A stretch of 64,000 nt of DNA. It comes from Ilyomonas sp965247435. GTDB lineage: Bacteria; Bacteroidota; Bacteroidia; Chitinophagales; Chitinophagaceae. This document shows, one piece after another, positions 26,016-34,614 of this stretch (positions are counted from its first letter, which is position 1; every line of letters starts with the position of its first letter). The notes beneath the pieces were generated by a model, which made no database searches, was not told the origin of the DNA, and saw only the letters and a program-made list of their open reading frames with translations. Location of the stretch: contig OZ252019.1 in assembly GCA_965247435.1 (NCBI GenBank), positions 992,001-1,056,000 of the forward strand, in the 5' to 3' direction. Position numbers and translations under genes: made by a program.

Positions 26016-26044
26016 TTGCTTTGTCACGTTTTGTAATATTTTTG
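26016..26044 (+). promoter_or_regulatory. Candidate promoter of the M16 peptidase gene
   Basis: TTG at 26016-26018, 18 bp spacing, then TATTTTTG at 26037-26044, an exact TAnnTTTG match. It ends 6 nt before the preferred ATG at 26051, which would make the transcript leaderless or nearly so. Confidence 0.55.
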
Positions 26045-26050
26045 CCGCTT

Positions 26051-27289
26051 ATGATAGCATATAACAGATTTGTTTTGCAGAATGGATTACGGGTATTGGT
26101 GCAGGAAGACAATTCTACACCTATGGCGGTGGTAAACGTGATGTATGATGTTGGCGCACGGGATGAAAGCCCGGACCAGACCGGTTTTGCCCACCTTTTC
26201 GAACACCTGATGTTTGGCGGCAGCGTTAATATAAAAGATTATGATGAGCCGCTGCAAAAGGCCGGTGGTGAGAACAACGCCTACACAACCAATGATCTTA
26301 CCAATTATTATTGCCAGTTGCCTGCCGAAAATCTGGAAACGGCGTTCTGGCTGGAGAGCGACCGAATGCTGAGCCTTGCTTTTTCTAAAAAAAGTTTAGA
26401 TGTGCAGCGCAAAGTAGTAAGCGAAGAGTTTAAAGAGCATTACCTGAATAAACCTTATGGCGATGCCTGGCACAAAATGCGCCAAATGGCTTATACACAA
26501 CATCCTTACCAGTGGATGACGATTGGTAAAAACTTAGAACATATTAAAAATGCGCAGTTGAGCGATGTGAAAAACTTTTTTTTTAAGCATTATACGCCCG
26601 CCAATGCGGTGCTGGTAGTGGCGGGTAAAGTAACTACGGAGGAAGTAAAAAGGCTTGCCGAAAAATGGTTTGCGCCTATTGAAGCCGGAACAAAATACAT
26701 CCGTAATATATTGCCCGAACCTGCGCAGACTGCGCCCCGCTTTTTAGATATTGAGGCGGATGTGCCGCTCGATGCATTTTATAAAACCTGGCACATGAGC
26801 AGCCGCCTGGAGAAAGGGTATTATGTTACCGACTTAATAACCGAAATATTGGGTAATGGCGGCTCCTCCCGGTTGTACCAGTCGCTCGTAAAAGAGCAGC
26901 AGTTGTTCAGTAATATTGACTGCTATCATTTTGGCAGTACCGACAGAGGCTTGCTGGCAATAGAAGGCAAGCTGGTGCGGGGTAAAAAAATGGAAACTGC
27001 GGAGCGGGCTATTGAAGAAGAGTTAGACAAAATAAAAGCTTCACTCGTAAGCGAAACGGAACTGCAGAAAGTAAAAAATAAGACAGAAAGTATCATTGCT
27101 TTTGAAGACATGACCATCATGAGCCGTGCCAACAGCCTTGCGTATTACGAAATATTGGGCGATGCCAACCTGATGAATATAGAATTGAGTAAATACCAGG
27201 AAGTAACGGCTGCTGATATCCGCGATTATAGCAAGGAGTTGTTTGATGAAAACAACAGCAACACTATGCGGTATTACTGTAAGAATTAA
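26051..27289 (+). CDS. M16 family zinc metallopeptidase
   Basis: A 412-residue pitrilysin-family (M16) peptidase. The inverted zinc motif is H48-L-F-E51-H52 in GFAHLFEHLMFGG, and LNKPYGDAWHKMRQMAYTQH lies in the region of the third zinc ligand. The C-terminal half has GNGGSSRLYQSLVKEQQLFS, typical of the second M16 domain. There is no signal peptide, so it is probably cytoplasmic. The ATG at 26051 (MIAYNRFVLQNGLRVL) is preferred to 26021 because family members begin at this strand and because a good promoter lies between the two. Bacteroidota often carry a second, inactive M16 gene next door, but none is present. Confidence 0.9.
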   Translation: MIAYNRFVLQNGLRVLVQEDNSTPMAVVNVMYDVGARDESPDQTGFAHLFEHLMFGGSVNIKDYDEPLQKAGGENNAYTTNDLTNYYCQLPAENLETAFWLESDRMLSLAFSKKSLDVQRKVVSEEFKEHYLNKPYGDAWHKMRQMAYTQHPYQWMTIGKNLEHIKNAQLSDVKNFFFKHYTPANAVLVVAGKVTTEEVKRLAEKWFAPIEAGTKYIRNILPEPAQTAPRFLDIEADVPLDAFYKTWHMSSRLEKGYYVTDLITEILGNGGSSRLYQSLVKEQQLFSNIDCYHFGSTDRGLLAIEGKLVRGKKMETAERAIEEELDKIKASLVSETELQKVKNKTESIIAFEDMTIMSRANSLAYYEILGDANLMNIELSKYQEVTAADIRDYSKELFDENNSNTMRYYCKN

Positions 27290-27313
27290 AGTTGTATAAA
27301 AGGAAGTAAGTGT

Positions 27314-27352
27314 TAAGGCTCCGAACCTTTAAAAGGTTCGGAGCCTTATTTT
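27314..27352. terminator. Strong hairpin between convergent M16 and queA genes
   Basis: Arms AAGGCTCCGAACCTTT (27315-27330) and AAAGGTTCGGAGCCTT (27332-27347) form a 16-bp stem with almost no loop, followed by TATTTTAT. It may be a terminator or a member of a palindromic repeat family. Confidence 0.75.
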
Positions 27353-27500
27353 ATATAACCCGTAAAAAGCTTACTTGCTTATTTAGCGTGTACCATTAAG
27401 TTATAAGACTTTGCCTGTTAATCTTCCTGAAATATAATGCCGGCTTACCTTTAGATATCTCCATCTCAGTTATTTTAAATATCAAGCTGGTATCAGAATC

Positions 27501-28733
27501 TTAAAACATTTTATTCCACAGCAAGCAGCCATCGCCGTAACTCAGGAAACGGAAATCATGCGCTAATGCATAATCATAGATTTTCTTCCAGTCATCGCCC
27601 ACAAGGGCGGCTATCAGTAACAGCAACGTGGATTGCGGCTGGTGAAAATTGGTGATCAATGCGGTAATTATCCGCAGCTTATAACCGGGTGCAATCAATA
27701 TTTTTGTTTTTGCAGTCAGGATAGCAATACTGTTTTTGCTCATCCAGTACAGTAATGCCTGTAAAGCTTTAATAACTGGTATGTCCTGAGGCAGTTCATA
27801 CGCTTCCCATTGCAACAGGTTGATGTCTTCCGGCAGCAGCTTTTCGTTCAGCAACACTTTTACGCCCATCCAGTACAGGCTTTCTATCGTGCGCAGTGAG
27901 GTAGTACCCACTGCAATAATAGTTGATGCAGTCTTTTGAATAAGTTTTTCTATAAGGCTGGCAGTAACCTCCATATACTCTGCATGCATGTCGTGACCGG
28001 CAATGGCCGCTGCCTTTACGGGTTTAAAAGTGCCTGCACCAACATGCAGTGTTACAAAATCTGTATCAATATTTTTTGCCTGCAGTTTGGCAAATACCGC
28101 ATCTGTAAAATGAAGACCGGCCGTTGGCGCTGCTACGGAGCCATCATGCCGCGCATACACCGTTTGGTATCTTTCTTTATCCTTTTCATCAGCAGCGCGG
28201 TTTAAGTACGGCGGCAGCGGCATCTCGCCAAAAATATTTAATATTTCTGCAAAACTTACTGTTGCTATATTCCAGTTAAATGCTATTAAAAAATAGTCGC
28301 TCTTTTTTTCAACTTTAGCAGCAGTTAAAATTATTTCCTGTCCTTTATATCGGCTCGTGCGTTGCAATACTCCGGCTTTCCATTTTTTTGCGCCACCAGC
28401 AAGGCATTTCCAGCGCACGCTTTGCCGTTGCAACATGCCGGCGGTTATGTCTTTGTATTCATCGGCAGGTTCGAGGCAAAACAATTCAATGGCGCTGCCG
28501 GTATGTTTGGTAAATAATAACCTTGCTGCTGCCACTTTTGTATTATTAAAAAGAAGCAGGCTTTCCGGCGGAAGATAATCGGCAAGGCTGCTATATGTAC
28601 TTTCCGCTATAATGCCTTCTTTATAAGTTAGCAGCTTGCTGGCGTCCCTGCTTTCCGGCGGGTAAACTGCGATGCTGCTCTGTGGCAGTAAATAACTATA
28701 ATCGCTAATTAAAATTTCTTTCGGTTGTATCAT
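27501..28733 (-). CDS. queA: QueA, S-adenosylmethionine:tRNA ribosyltransferase-isomerase
   Basis: A 410-residue enzyme that makes epoxyqueuosine on tRNA from the 7-aminomethyl-7-deazaguanine precursor using SAM. Landmarks are ISDYSYLLPQSSIAVYPPES, LLLFNNTKVAAARL, GEMPLPPYLNR, RYQTVYARHDGSVAAPTAGL with HFT, and FVTLHVGAGTFKPV. The C-terminal TNFHQPQSTLLLLIAALVG is typical. The start at 28733 (MIQPKEILISDY) is chosen over 28766, because the extra 11 residues are not family-like. It is divergent from the mraZ cluster. Confidence 0.92.
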   Translation of the reverse strand: MIQPKEILISDYSYLLPQSSIAVYPPESRDASKLLTYKEGIIAESTYSSLADYLPPESLLLFNNTKVAAARLLFTKHTGSAIELFCLEPADEYKDITAGMLQRQSVRWKCLAGGAKKWKAGVLQRTSRYKGQEIILTAAKVEKKSDYFLIAFNWNIATVSFAEILNIFGEMPLPPYLNRAADEKDKERYQTVYARHDGSVAAPTAGLHFTDAVFAKLQAKNIDTDFVTLHVGAGTFKPVKAAAIAGHDMHAEYMEVTASLIEKLIQKTASTIIAVGTTSLRTIESLYWMGVKVLLNEKLLPEDINLLQWEAYELPQDIPVIKALQALLYWMSKNSIAILTAKTKILIAPGYKLRIITALITNFHQPQSTLLLLIAALVGDDWKKIYDYALAHDFRFLSYGDGCLLWNKMF

Positions 28734-28874
28734 CGCGCATACATAGGTTATCCACATTAAAATCACACCAATTCACAAGGCTGTGAGCAATTTTTTTTAC
28801 ATACCTCAACAACTGTAAGGCTTTCAGCCGCTTTTAATAAAGTGGATAAAATCCAACCCCTATTTTTGGATAGA

Positions 28875-28901
28875 AAAGTGGGAAAAAGTGTTATTTTGTG
28901 T
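28875..28901 (+). promoter_or_regulatory. MraZ-box array upstream of mraZ
   Basis: Three heptamers at exact 10-bp spacing: AAAGTGG (28875), AAAGTGT (28885) and TTTGTGT (28895). The first two match the AAAGTG[T/G] box described for mollicute MraZ, and the first also contains the TGGGA core of the Escherichia coli repeats. A further single AAAGTGG lies at 28839, out of phase. The third box overlaps TTATTTTG (28891-28898), the best -7-like sequence here, so bound MraZ would block the promoter. Confidence 0.75.
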
Positions 28902-28923
28902 CAATAAATAATCAATCAGCTTA

Positions 28924-29379
28924 ATGACAGGTTTCCTTGGCGAATATGAATCAACGCTTGATCCCAAAGGTCGTTTCCTGCTGCCGGGCGGTTTTAAGAA
29001 ACAACTGCCGGAAGGAGACAACACTTTTGTGGTTTGCCGCGGTACAGAAAAATGCCTTTGGTTGTACCCGTCATTAAGCTGGAAACCCATTTATGAAAAG
29101 CTGAGCCAGCTAAATGATTTCGACCCCAAAGTAAGGGAATTCCGGCGGTTTTTTTTAGGCAGTGCGAGCGAAGTAGAACTGGATAGCGCCGGTCGTTTGC
29201 TGGTACCGCCAACGCTTAAAGAATATGCCGGCCTGCACAAAGATATTACGCTTGCATCGGCCGTAAATAAACTGGAAGTGTGGGACACCGCAAAGTATAA
29301 GCAGCTCATTGAATCGTATAGCGAAAGTTTCAGCTTCAACGCAAAAAATGTAATGGTTGATTATAACGTGAGTATATAA
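28924..29379 (+). CDS. mraZ: MraZ transcriptional regulator
   Basis: First gene of the dcw cluster; a 151-residue DNA-binding protein with two SpoVT/AbrB-like domains, each with a D-x-x-G-R motif: STLDPKGRFLLPGGFK near residue 10 and VELDSAGRLLVPPTLK near residue 83. MraZ in other bacteria forms rings, binds tandem repeats upstream of its own gene and controls the dcw operon. The box array at 28875-28901 fits this. Its stop TAA shares one base with the rsmH ATG, implying translational coupling. Confidence 0.96.
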   Translation: MTGFLGEYESTLDPKGRFLLPGGFKKQLPEGDNTFVVCRGTEKCLWLYPSLSWKPIYEKLSQLNDFDPKVREFRRFFLGSASEVELDSAGRLLVPPTLKEYAGLHKDITLASAVNKLEVWDTAKYKQLIESYSESFSFNAKNVMVDYNVSI

Positions 29380-30314
29380 TGAAAGAACCATTAACCGGCC
29401 AGGCCTCCGGCAGCAGTTATCATGTGCCGGTTTTGTATGCCGAAGCGCTGGAAGGGTTGAACATTATGCCGGATGGAATATATGTAGATGCAACATTCGG
29501 CGGCGGCGGCCACAGCAAAGGCATACTGGAAAAACTAAGCAGCAAGGGTAAACTAATTGCGTTTGATCAGGATGCCGATGCGCAGCTTAATGTACCGCAG
29601 GATGACCGCCTTGTTTTTATACCGCAGAATTTTCGTCACCTGCAACGTTTTCTGCGGTTGCATAAAGTAGAAAAAATTAATGGCCTGCTGGCCGATCTGG
29701 GTGTAAGCAGCCACCAGTTTAATGAAGCGGCACGCGGTTTCTCAACGCGATACGATGGGCCGCTGGATATGCGGATGGATAACCGCCAGGAGCAAACCGC
29801 AGCGCACATCGTGCAGACATATAATGAGCAACAATTGCATAAGCTGTTTGAGCAATGGGGAGAAGTAACGAATGCCAGAACACTGGCAAAGCACATTGTT
29901 CAAAACAGGACAAACAGTTCTTTAAAAACAACAGGGGCTTTTACAACGATGCTTGCGCCGGTAGTAAAAGGCGCTCCTAACAAGTACTTTGCACAGGTGT
30001 TCCAGGCGTTACGTATAGAAACGAATGAAGAGATGAGCGCGCTGAAAGAATTGCTGCAGCAGTCTGTGCAGGTATTACAAAGTGGAGGACGCATAGCCGT
30101 CATCACTTTTCATTCTATTGAAGACCGGTTGGTAAAAAACTTTTTCAGGTGGGGCAGCTTTGAAGAAGCAGTTGATGAGAACCCGTTTGTAACTATAGAA
30201 AAGAAAAGTGTTTTCAACATAATCACCCGCAAACCGGTGGTGCCAACGGCAGCAGAAACGAAAAACAACAGCCGCAGCCGTAGTGCGAAATTAAGAATAG
30301 CAGAAAGAGTATAG
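29379..30314 (+). CDS. rsmH: RsmH, 16S rRNA (cytosine-1402-N4)-methyltransferase
   Basis: A 311-residue SAM methyltransferase that modifies C1402 in the ribosomal P site. It has HVPVLYAEALEGL at the start, the SAM-binding motif DATFGGGGHSKGIL near residue 38, LLADLGVSSHQFNEAARGFS, and RIAVITFHSIEDRLVKNFF toward the end. A C-terminal basic tail (NNSRSRSAKLRIAERV) is usual. The ATG overlaps the mraZ stop codon by one base. Confidence 0.95.
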   Translation: MKEPLTGQASGSSYHVPVLYAEALEGLNIMPDGIYVDATFGGGGHSKGILEKLSSKGKLIAFDQDADAQLNVPQDDRLVFIPQNFRHLQRFLRLHKVEKINGLLADLGVSSHQFNEAARGFSTRYDGPLDMRMDNRQEQTAAHIVQTYNEQQLHKLFEQWGEVTNARTLAKHIVQNRTNSSLKTTGAFTTMLAPVVKGAPNKYFAQVFQALRIETNEEMSALKELLQQSVQVLQSGGRIAVITFHSIEDRLVKNFFRWGSFEEAVDENPFVTIEKKSVFNIITRKPVVPTAAETKNNSRSRSAKLRIAERV

Positions 30315-30404
30315 CAGGTATAGAAAAGTAAAAAGAACAGAAAAACTGACAGATAAAAAAGTCTTGAAAGAACAGAATCATTAATCAAAAAAATCCTGGT
30401 AACC

Positions 30405-30728
30405 ATGGCACTAAAAGGCGTAAAGCGCTCAATCAGGCGGCTAATTAACTATAGGTGGATTACGGCAAATGTGCCTTTCTTTTTGTTTCTCGCGCTGTTG
30501 GCGGTATTGTATATCGCCAATGGTCACCTGGCCGATAAAACTGTTCGTGATATCAACGCTACTGCTGCCGAACTCAAGGAATTGCAATATGAATATAAAA
30601 CCGTAAAGAGCGACCTGATGTTTAAAAGCCGTGAAGCTGAAATGGTAAAAATTACAGCGCCATTAGGGTTGAAAATAACAGCAACGCCGCCCATGCATAT
30701 TACTATCGAGCAAAAAATTAAGCCTTAA
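30405..30728 (+). CDS. ftsL: FtsL-like bitopic division protein
   Basis: A 107-residue protein with a basic cytoplasmic start (KGVKRSIRRLINYR), one transmembrane helix (VPFFLFLALLAVLYIANGHL) and a short periplasmic coiled-coil region (ATAAELKELQYEYKTVKSDL). Sequence similarity is low, but position between rsmH and ftsI, size and topology are those of the Bacteroidota FtsL-like proteins. It would bridge FtsQ and the FtsWI synthase. Confidence 0.8.
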   Translation: MALKGVKRSIRRLINYRWITANVPFFLFLALLAVLYIANGHLADKTVRDINATAAELKELQYEYKTVKSDLMFKSREAEMVKITAPLGLKITATPPMHITIEQKIKP

Positions 30729-30745
30729 ACCATCAATCAGCAAAT

Positions 30746-32884
30746 TTGAAAAACACAGCCTCTGCAGTAGAAGTAAAACGGGATATCCTCTGGCGGGTAT
30801 ATCTGTGTTTTATAGCTATCGTACTGGTATGCATTGTTGTTCTTTCAAAAGCATTTTATATACAGCAGGTGCAGGGCAGCCAGTGGCGCAGCATGAGTGA
30901 TAGCCTGCACCAGAAAATTGTAGAGCTGGATGCGGAACGCGGCACTATCTACAGTGAAGACGGGCAAATGCTGAGTACCAGCATTCCGCAGTTCGATATT
31001 TACATAGATTTTGGCGCCGAAGGTTTAACAGAAAAAAGCGGTAAGCTCTTTCGTCAAAACCTTGACTCTTTAAGCTATTCGTTAAGCAATTTGTTTAAAG
31101 ACAAACCGGCAGCTATCTATAAAAAAATATTAAGCGCGGGCTATGCCAACAGGGACCGGTATTTTTCTTTAAAGAAAAGAATAAGCTTTAAAGATTACCA
31201 GCAGCTTCGTCATTTCCCCTTAGTGCGCCTTGGCAGGAATAAAAGCGGCTTTATTGCCGAAGTAAGAAGCATCCGTCTTAACCCCTACCAGTTACTTGCT
31301 TACCGCACCGTTGGTCTTGACCGCGAGAATGCACAAAAAATAGGCATTGAGCAAACGTATGACAGTGTACTGAAAGGCACCACCGGCAAGCGTTTGGTAC
31401 GGTACATCGGCGGCGGGGTAAGTATGCCGGTTGATGGTGCGCTGGATATAGAGCCGGAAAACGGTAAAGACGTTGTAACCACGCTGAACATACACATCCA
31501 GGAAATTGCAGAAACGGCCCTGATGGGCATGATGCAGCAAAGCAGCTCGCAAACGGGCACCTGCATCGTCATGGAAACCAAAACCGGCAAGATAAAAGCA
31601 ATGGCCAATCTGGGCCGCCGCCCCGATGGCAGCTATTGGGAAGATTACAACTATGCCATGCGCGCTACCGAGCCCGGCTCTACCATCAAGCTGGCTACGT
31701 TGCTATCAGTGTTAAGTGAAGGTAAAACAACCATTAACGACCTGGTGGAAGTAGGCAGTACCGGCAGCGCTTTTGTAGGTGTGCGCAATGTAAACGATGC
31801 GGAAAGAGCGCCCAAACCGGTGATGACGGTAGAAGAGTGTTTTGCGCACAGTTCTAATGTTGGCATGAGTAAGATTGCTTACAGCAATTTTGGAACGCAA
31901 CCGGATAAATTTATGAAATACCTGCACCAGTTCAGGCTGGACTCTGTTACAGGTATAGACCTGTTGGGAGAGTCAAAACCACGCATGCCGCGCATGAAGC
32001 GCAATACCGAGGGCCTTAGCGACATGATTACGATGAGTTTTGGCTATGCCATACAGGTAAGCCCGCTGCAAACCCTCACACTTTACAATGCCATTGCCAA
32101 TGGCGGCAGGATGATGAAGCCTTACCTCGTGAGCAGTGTGCAGAGTGATGGCGCTGCTATAAAAAAATATGAGCCGACTATATTAAGAGAAAGTATCTGC
32201 AGACCACAAGTAGCTAAAGCTGCGCAACAGTGTATGCTGGCTGTTACAAGTATCGGCACCGGCAAGCCCATCTTTAAAGACTGTGCTTACCCGGTTGCCG
32301 GCAAAACCGGTACTGCGCATGTGGCCGATGGTAAGTACGGGTATAATGATGGGGTATATCAGGCTTCGTTTGTGGGCTACTTTCCTGCAGACAATCCGCA
32401 GTTTACCTGTATCGTGGTTATTAAAACAAAACCTTTTGCGCCATTGCATTTTGGCGGCCAGTTAGCGGCGCCGGTATTTAAAGAAATTTCAGATAGGTTG
32501 TATAGCATGTATGTGCAGCAGAAAAGTGTAATGCAGTTTGCCGGTTCCATGGGTGCGGACAGCCTTGGTTATAATTATACCGGAATGAAAACCGAAATGT
32601 CGCAAATAATGCGGATGCTGAAAGTGCCGGTTTTAGACTCTACAACCGGCAGTGAATGGGTGAATGTAAAGAAGGGTATCCATGCGCCGGTGATAGCGGG
32701 AATCAATACAACTCCTGCAAGTATGCCTTCCCTGCAGGGTATGGGTTTAAAGGATGCAGTATATCTCTGCGAGAATATGGGCCTGAAAGTACGGGTAAAA
32801 GGGGCGGGTAAAGTAACGGCGCAATCGGTTGGCAGCGGAAGCGGCATTAAGAAAGGGCAACTGGTAAATATCGAATTGAATTAA
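30746..32884 (+). CDS. ftsI: FtsI / PBP3-type transpeptidase with C-terminal PASTA domain
   Basis: A 712-residue class B penicillin-binding protein that cross-links septal peptidoglycan. It starts at TTG (30746). A membrane helix (VYLCFIAIVLVCIVVLSKAF) is followed by the dimerisation domain and the transpeptidase domain. Active-site motifs are S312-T-I-K315 in EPGSTIKLATLLS, S369-S-N371 in FAHSSNVGMSK and K520-T-G in VAGKTGTAHV. One PASTA repeat (MPSLQGMGLKDAVYLCENMG) ends the protein, as in many Bacteroidota FtsI proteins. It works with FtsW. Confidence 0.94.
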   Translation: MKNTASAVEVKRDILWRVYLCFIAIVLVCIVVLSKAFYIQQVQGSQWRSMSDSLHQKIVELDAERGTIYSEDGQMLSTSIPQFDIYIDFGAEGLTEKSGKLFRQNLDSLSYSLSNLFKDKPAAIYKKILSAGYANRDRYFSLKKRISFKDYQQLRHFPLVRLGRNKSGFIAEVRSIRLNPYQLLAYRTVGLDRENAQKIGIEQTYDSVLKGTTGKRLVRYIGGGVSMPVDGALDIEPENGKDVVTTLNIHIQEIAETALMGMMQQSSSQTGTCIVMETKTGKIKAMANLGRRPDGSYWEDYNYAMRATEPGSTIKLATLLSVLSEGKTTINDLVEVGSTGSAFVGVRNVNDAERAPKPVMTVEECFAHSSNVGMSKIAYSNFGTQPDKFMKYLHQFRLDSVTGIDLLGESKPRMPRMKRNTEGLSDMITMSFGYAIQVSPLQTLTLYNAIANGGRMMKPYLVSSVQSDGAAIKKYEPTILRESICRPQVAKAAQQCMLAVTSIGTGKPIFKDCAYPVAGKTGTAHVADGKYGYNDGVYQASFVGYFPADNPQFTCIVVIKTKPFAPLHFGGQLAAPVFKEISDRLYSMYVQQKSVMQFAGSMGADSLGYNYTGMKTEMSQIMRMLKVPVLDSTTGSEWVNVKKGIHAPVIAGINTTPASMPSLQGMGLKDAVYLCENMGLKVRVKGAGKVTAQSVGSGSGIKKGQLVNIELN

Positions 32885-33011
32885 TGTTTGCTACAAAGGT
32901 CGGAAGACGCAAAATGTTGAAGAAAGAGAAACAAAAGAATTATCAGTTTAGTAATAAATAAAAAAGAACGAAACCACTTAGTGCTTTTAGGCCTTTGTGG
33001 CAAAAACGAAA

Positions 33012-34475
33012 ATGACAAATCTGCAAAACATATTATACAAAGTGCACCTGCAGTCTGTAAACGGCACGACCGACGTACCGGTAAAAGATGTACAGATAGA
33101 TTCCCGCAAAGTAACGGCAGGTTCTGTTTTCGTAGCCATTAAAGGTGCTGTTGCAGATGGTCATGCATTTATAGGCACCGCTATCGAAAAAGGAGCTATT
33201 GCTATTGTATGCGAAAAGCTGCCGGTGCTGCTGCTGGAAAACGTTACGTATGTTAAGGCAAACAACAGCAACGAAGCCGTGGCGTATATGGCGCATAATT
33301 TTTACAACGAACCTTCCGAAAAAATAAAACTGGTTGGCGTAACCGGCACCAATGGTAAAACCACGATAGCTACTATTCTCTTTAAACTGTTTTCGGCGTT
33401 AGGCTATCAGTGCGGACTGATAAGCACTGTACAAAACCAGGTTGGCAGCGAGGTGTTACCTTCTACCCATACAACGCCGGATGCCATTAGCCTGAATGCA
33501 TTATTAAAGCAAATGGCAGATGCAGGCTGTACCCATGTGTTTATGGAATGCAGCAGCCATGCTATTCACCAGCGCCGGATTACCGGCTTAAAGTTTACCG
33601 GTGCGCTCTTCAGCAACATCACGCATGATCACCTCGATTATCATAAAACTTTTGATGAATATATCCGGGTAAAAAAGAAATTTTTCGACGATCTGTCATC
33701 CGCTGCATTTGCGATTTCTAACCTTGATGATAAGCGTGGCGTGGTGATGCTGCAGAATACGGCTGCACATAAATTTTATTACAGCCTTCGCAGCGTTGCA
33801 GAATTTAAAGGAAAGATTCTGGAGAATGCGCTCACCGGTTTAATCATGGTCGTGAACGATAAAGAAGTGCACTTCCGGCTCATCGGCGAGTTTAATGCCT
33901 ACAACATTCTGGCTATCTACGGCGCTGCTGTTTGCCTCGGTGAAAACAGCGACGAAGTGCTGCGGATATTGAGTGCGCTGCAAAGCGCAGAGGGCAGGTT
34001 CGATTACATGATCAGCCGCGAGCACATCATTGGCATTGTAGATTATGCGCATACGCCCGATGCACTGGAGAATGTACTGGCAACTATTAAAAAGCTGCGC
34101 AAAGGTTATGAGCAGGTAATTACGGTTGTTGGTTGTGGCGGCGACCGTGACAAAACTAAAAGACCGGTAATGGCGCAGGTAGCAGCCGAACTGAGCGATA
34201 AAGTTATTCTTACCAGCGATAACCCGCGCAGTGAAGACCCGCAGGAAATTTTAAACGATATGGTTCAGGGTTTAAACAGTGCTGCAAAACGAAAAAGCCG
34301 CAGTATTCCCGACCGTAAAGAGGCAATAGCAACGGCAGTAGAAATGGCTAACAAAGAAGACATCATTTTAGTAGCCGGCAAAGGCCATGAGAAGTACCAG
34401 GAGATTAACGGTGTTAAACATGATTTTGACGATAAAGCTGTATTGAAAGCAATATTTGAACAATTGAATAAATGA
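33012..34475 (+). CDS. murE: MurE, UDP-MurNAc-L-Ala-D-Glu:meso-diaminopimelate ligase
   Basis: A 487-residue Mur ligase that adds the third amino acid of the peptidoglycan stem. It has the ATP-binding loop GVTGTNGKTTIAT (from residue 109), the N-terminal domain with DSRKVTAGSVFVAIKG, and the SDNPRSEDP motif (D403), which specifies meso-diaminopimelate. The GTG at 32997 would add five residues, but the ATG at 33012 (MTNLQNILYKV) gives the common N-terminus. A 112-nt gap from the GTG separates it from ftsI. Confidence 0.95.
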   Translation: MTNLQNILYKVHLQSVNGTTDVPVKDVQIDSRKVTAGSVFVAIKGAVADGHAFIGTAIEKGAIAIVCEKLPVLLLENVTYVKANNSNEAVAYMAHNFYNEPSEKIKLVGVTGTNGKTTIATILFKLFSALGYQCGLISTVQNQVGSEVLPSTHTTPDAISLNALLKQMADAGCTHVFMECSSHAIHQRRITGLKFTGALFSNITHDHLDYHKTFDEYIRVKKKFFDDLSSAAFAISNLDDKRGVVMLQNTAAHKFYYSLRSVAEFKGKILENALTGLIMVVNDKEVHFRLIGEFNAYNILAIYGAAVCLGENSDEVLRILSALQSAEGRFDYMISREHIIGIVDYAHTPDALENVLATIKKLRKGYEQVITVVGCGGDRDKTKRPVMAQVAAELSDKVILTSDNPRSEDPQEILNDMVQGLNSAAKRKSRSIPDRKEAIATAVEMANKEDIILVAGKGHEKYQEINGVKHDFDDKAVLKAIFEQLNK

Positions 34476-34614
34476 AGAGTTGACAGATATTGATTGACAG
34501 ATGACGGAAGGAAAAACTTTCATCATTAATAAAAATAAATGAGTTAAGCGCTAAAATGAAATCTGTCAACTGTCATTCATCAACTGTTAACTGAAAGAAC
34601 TATCAACTAAAAAA

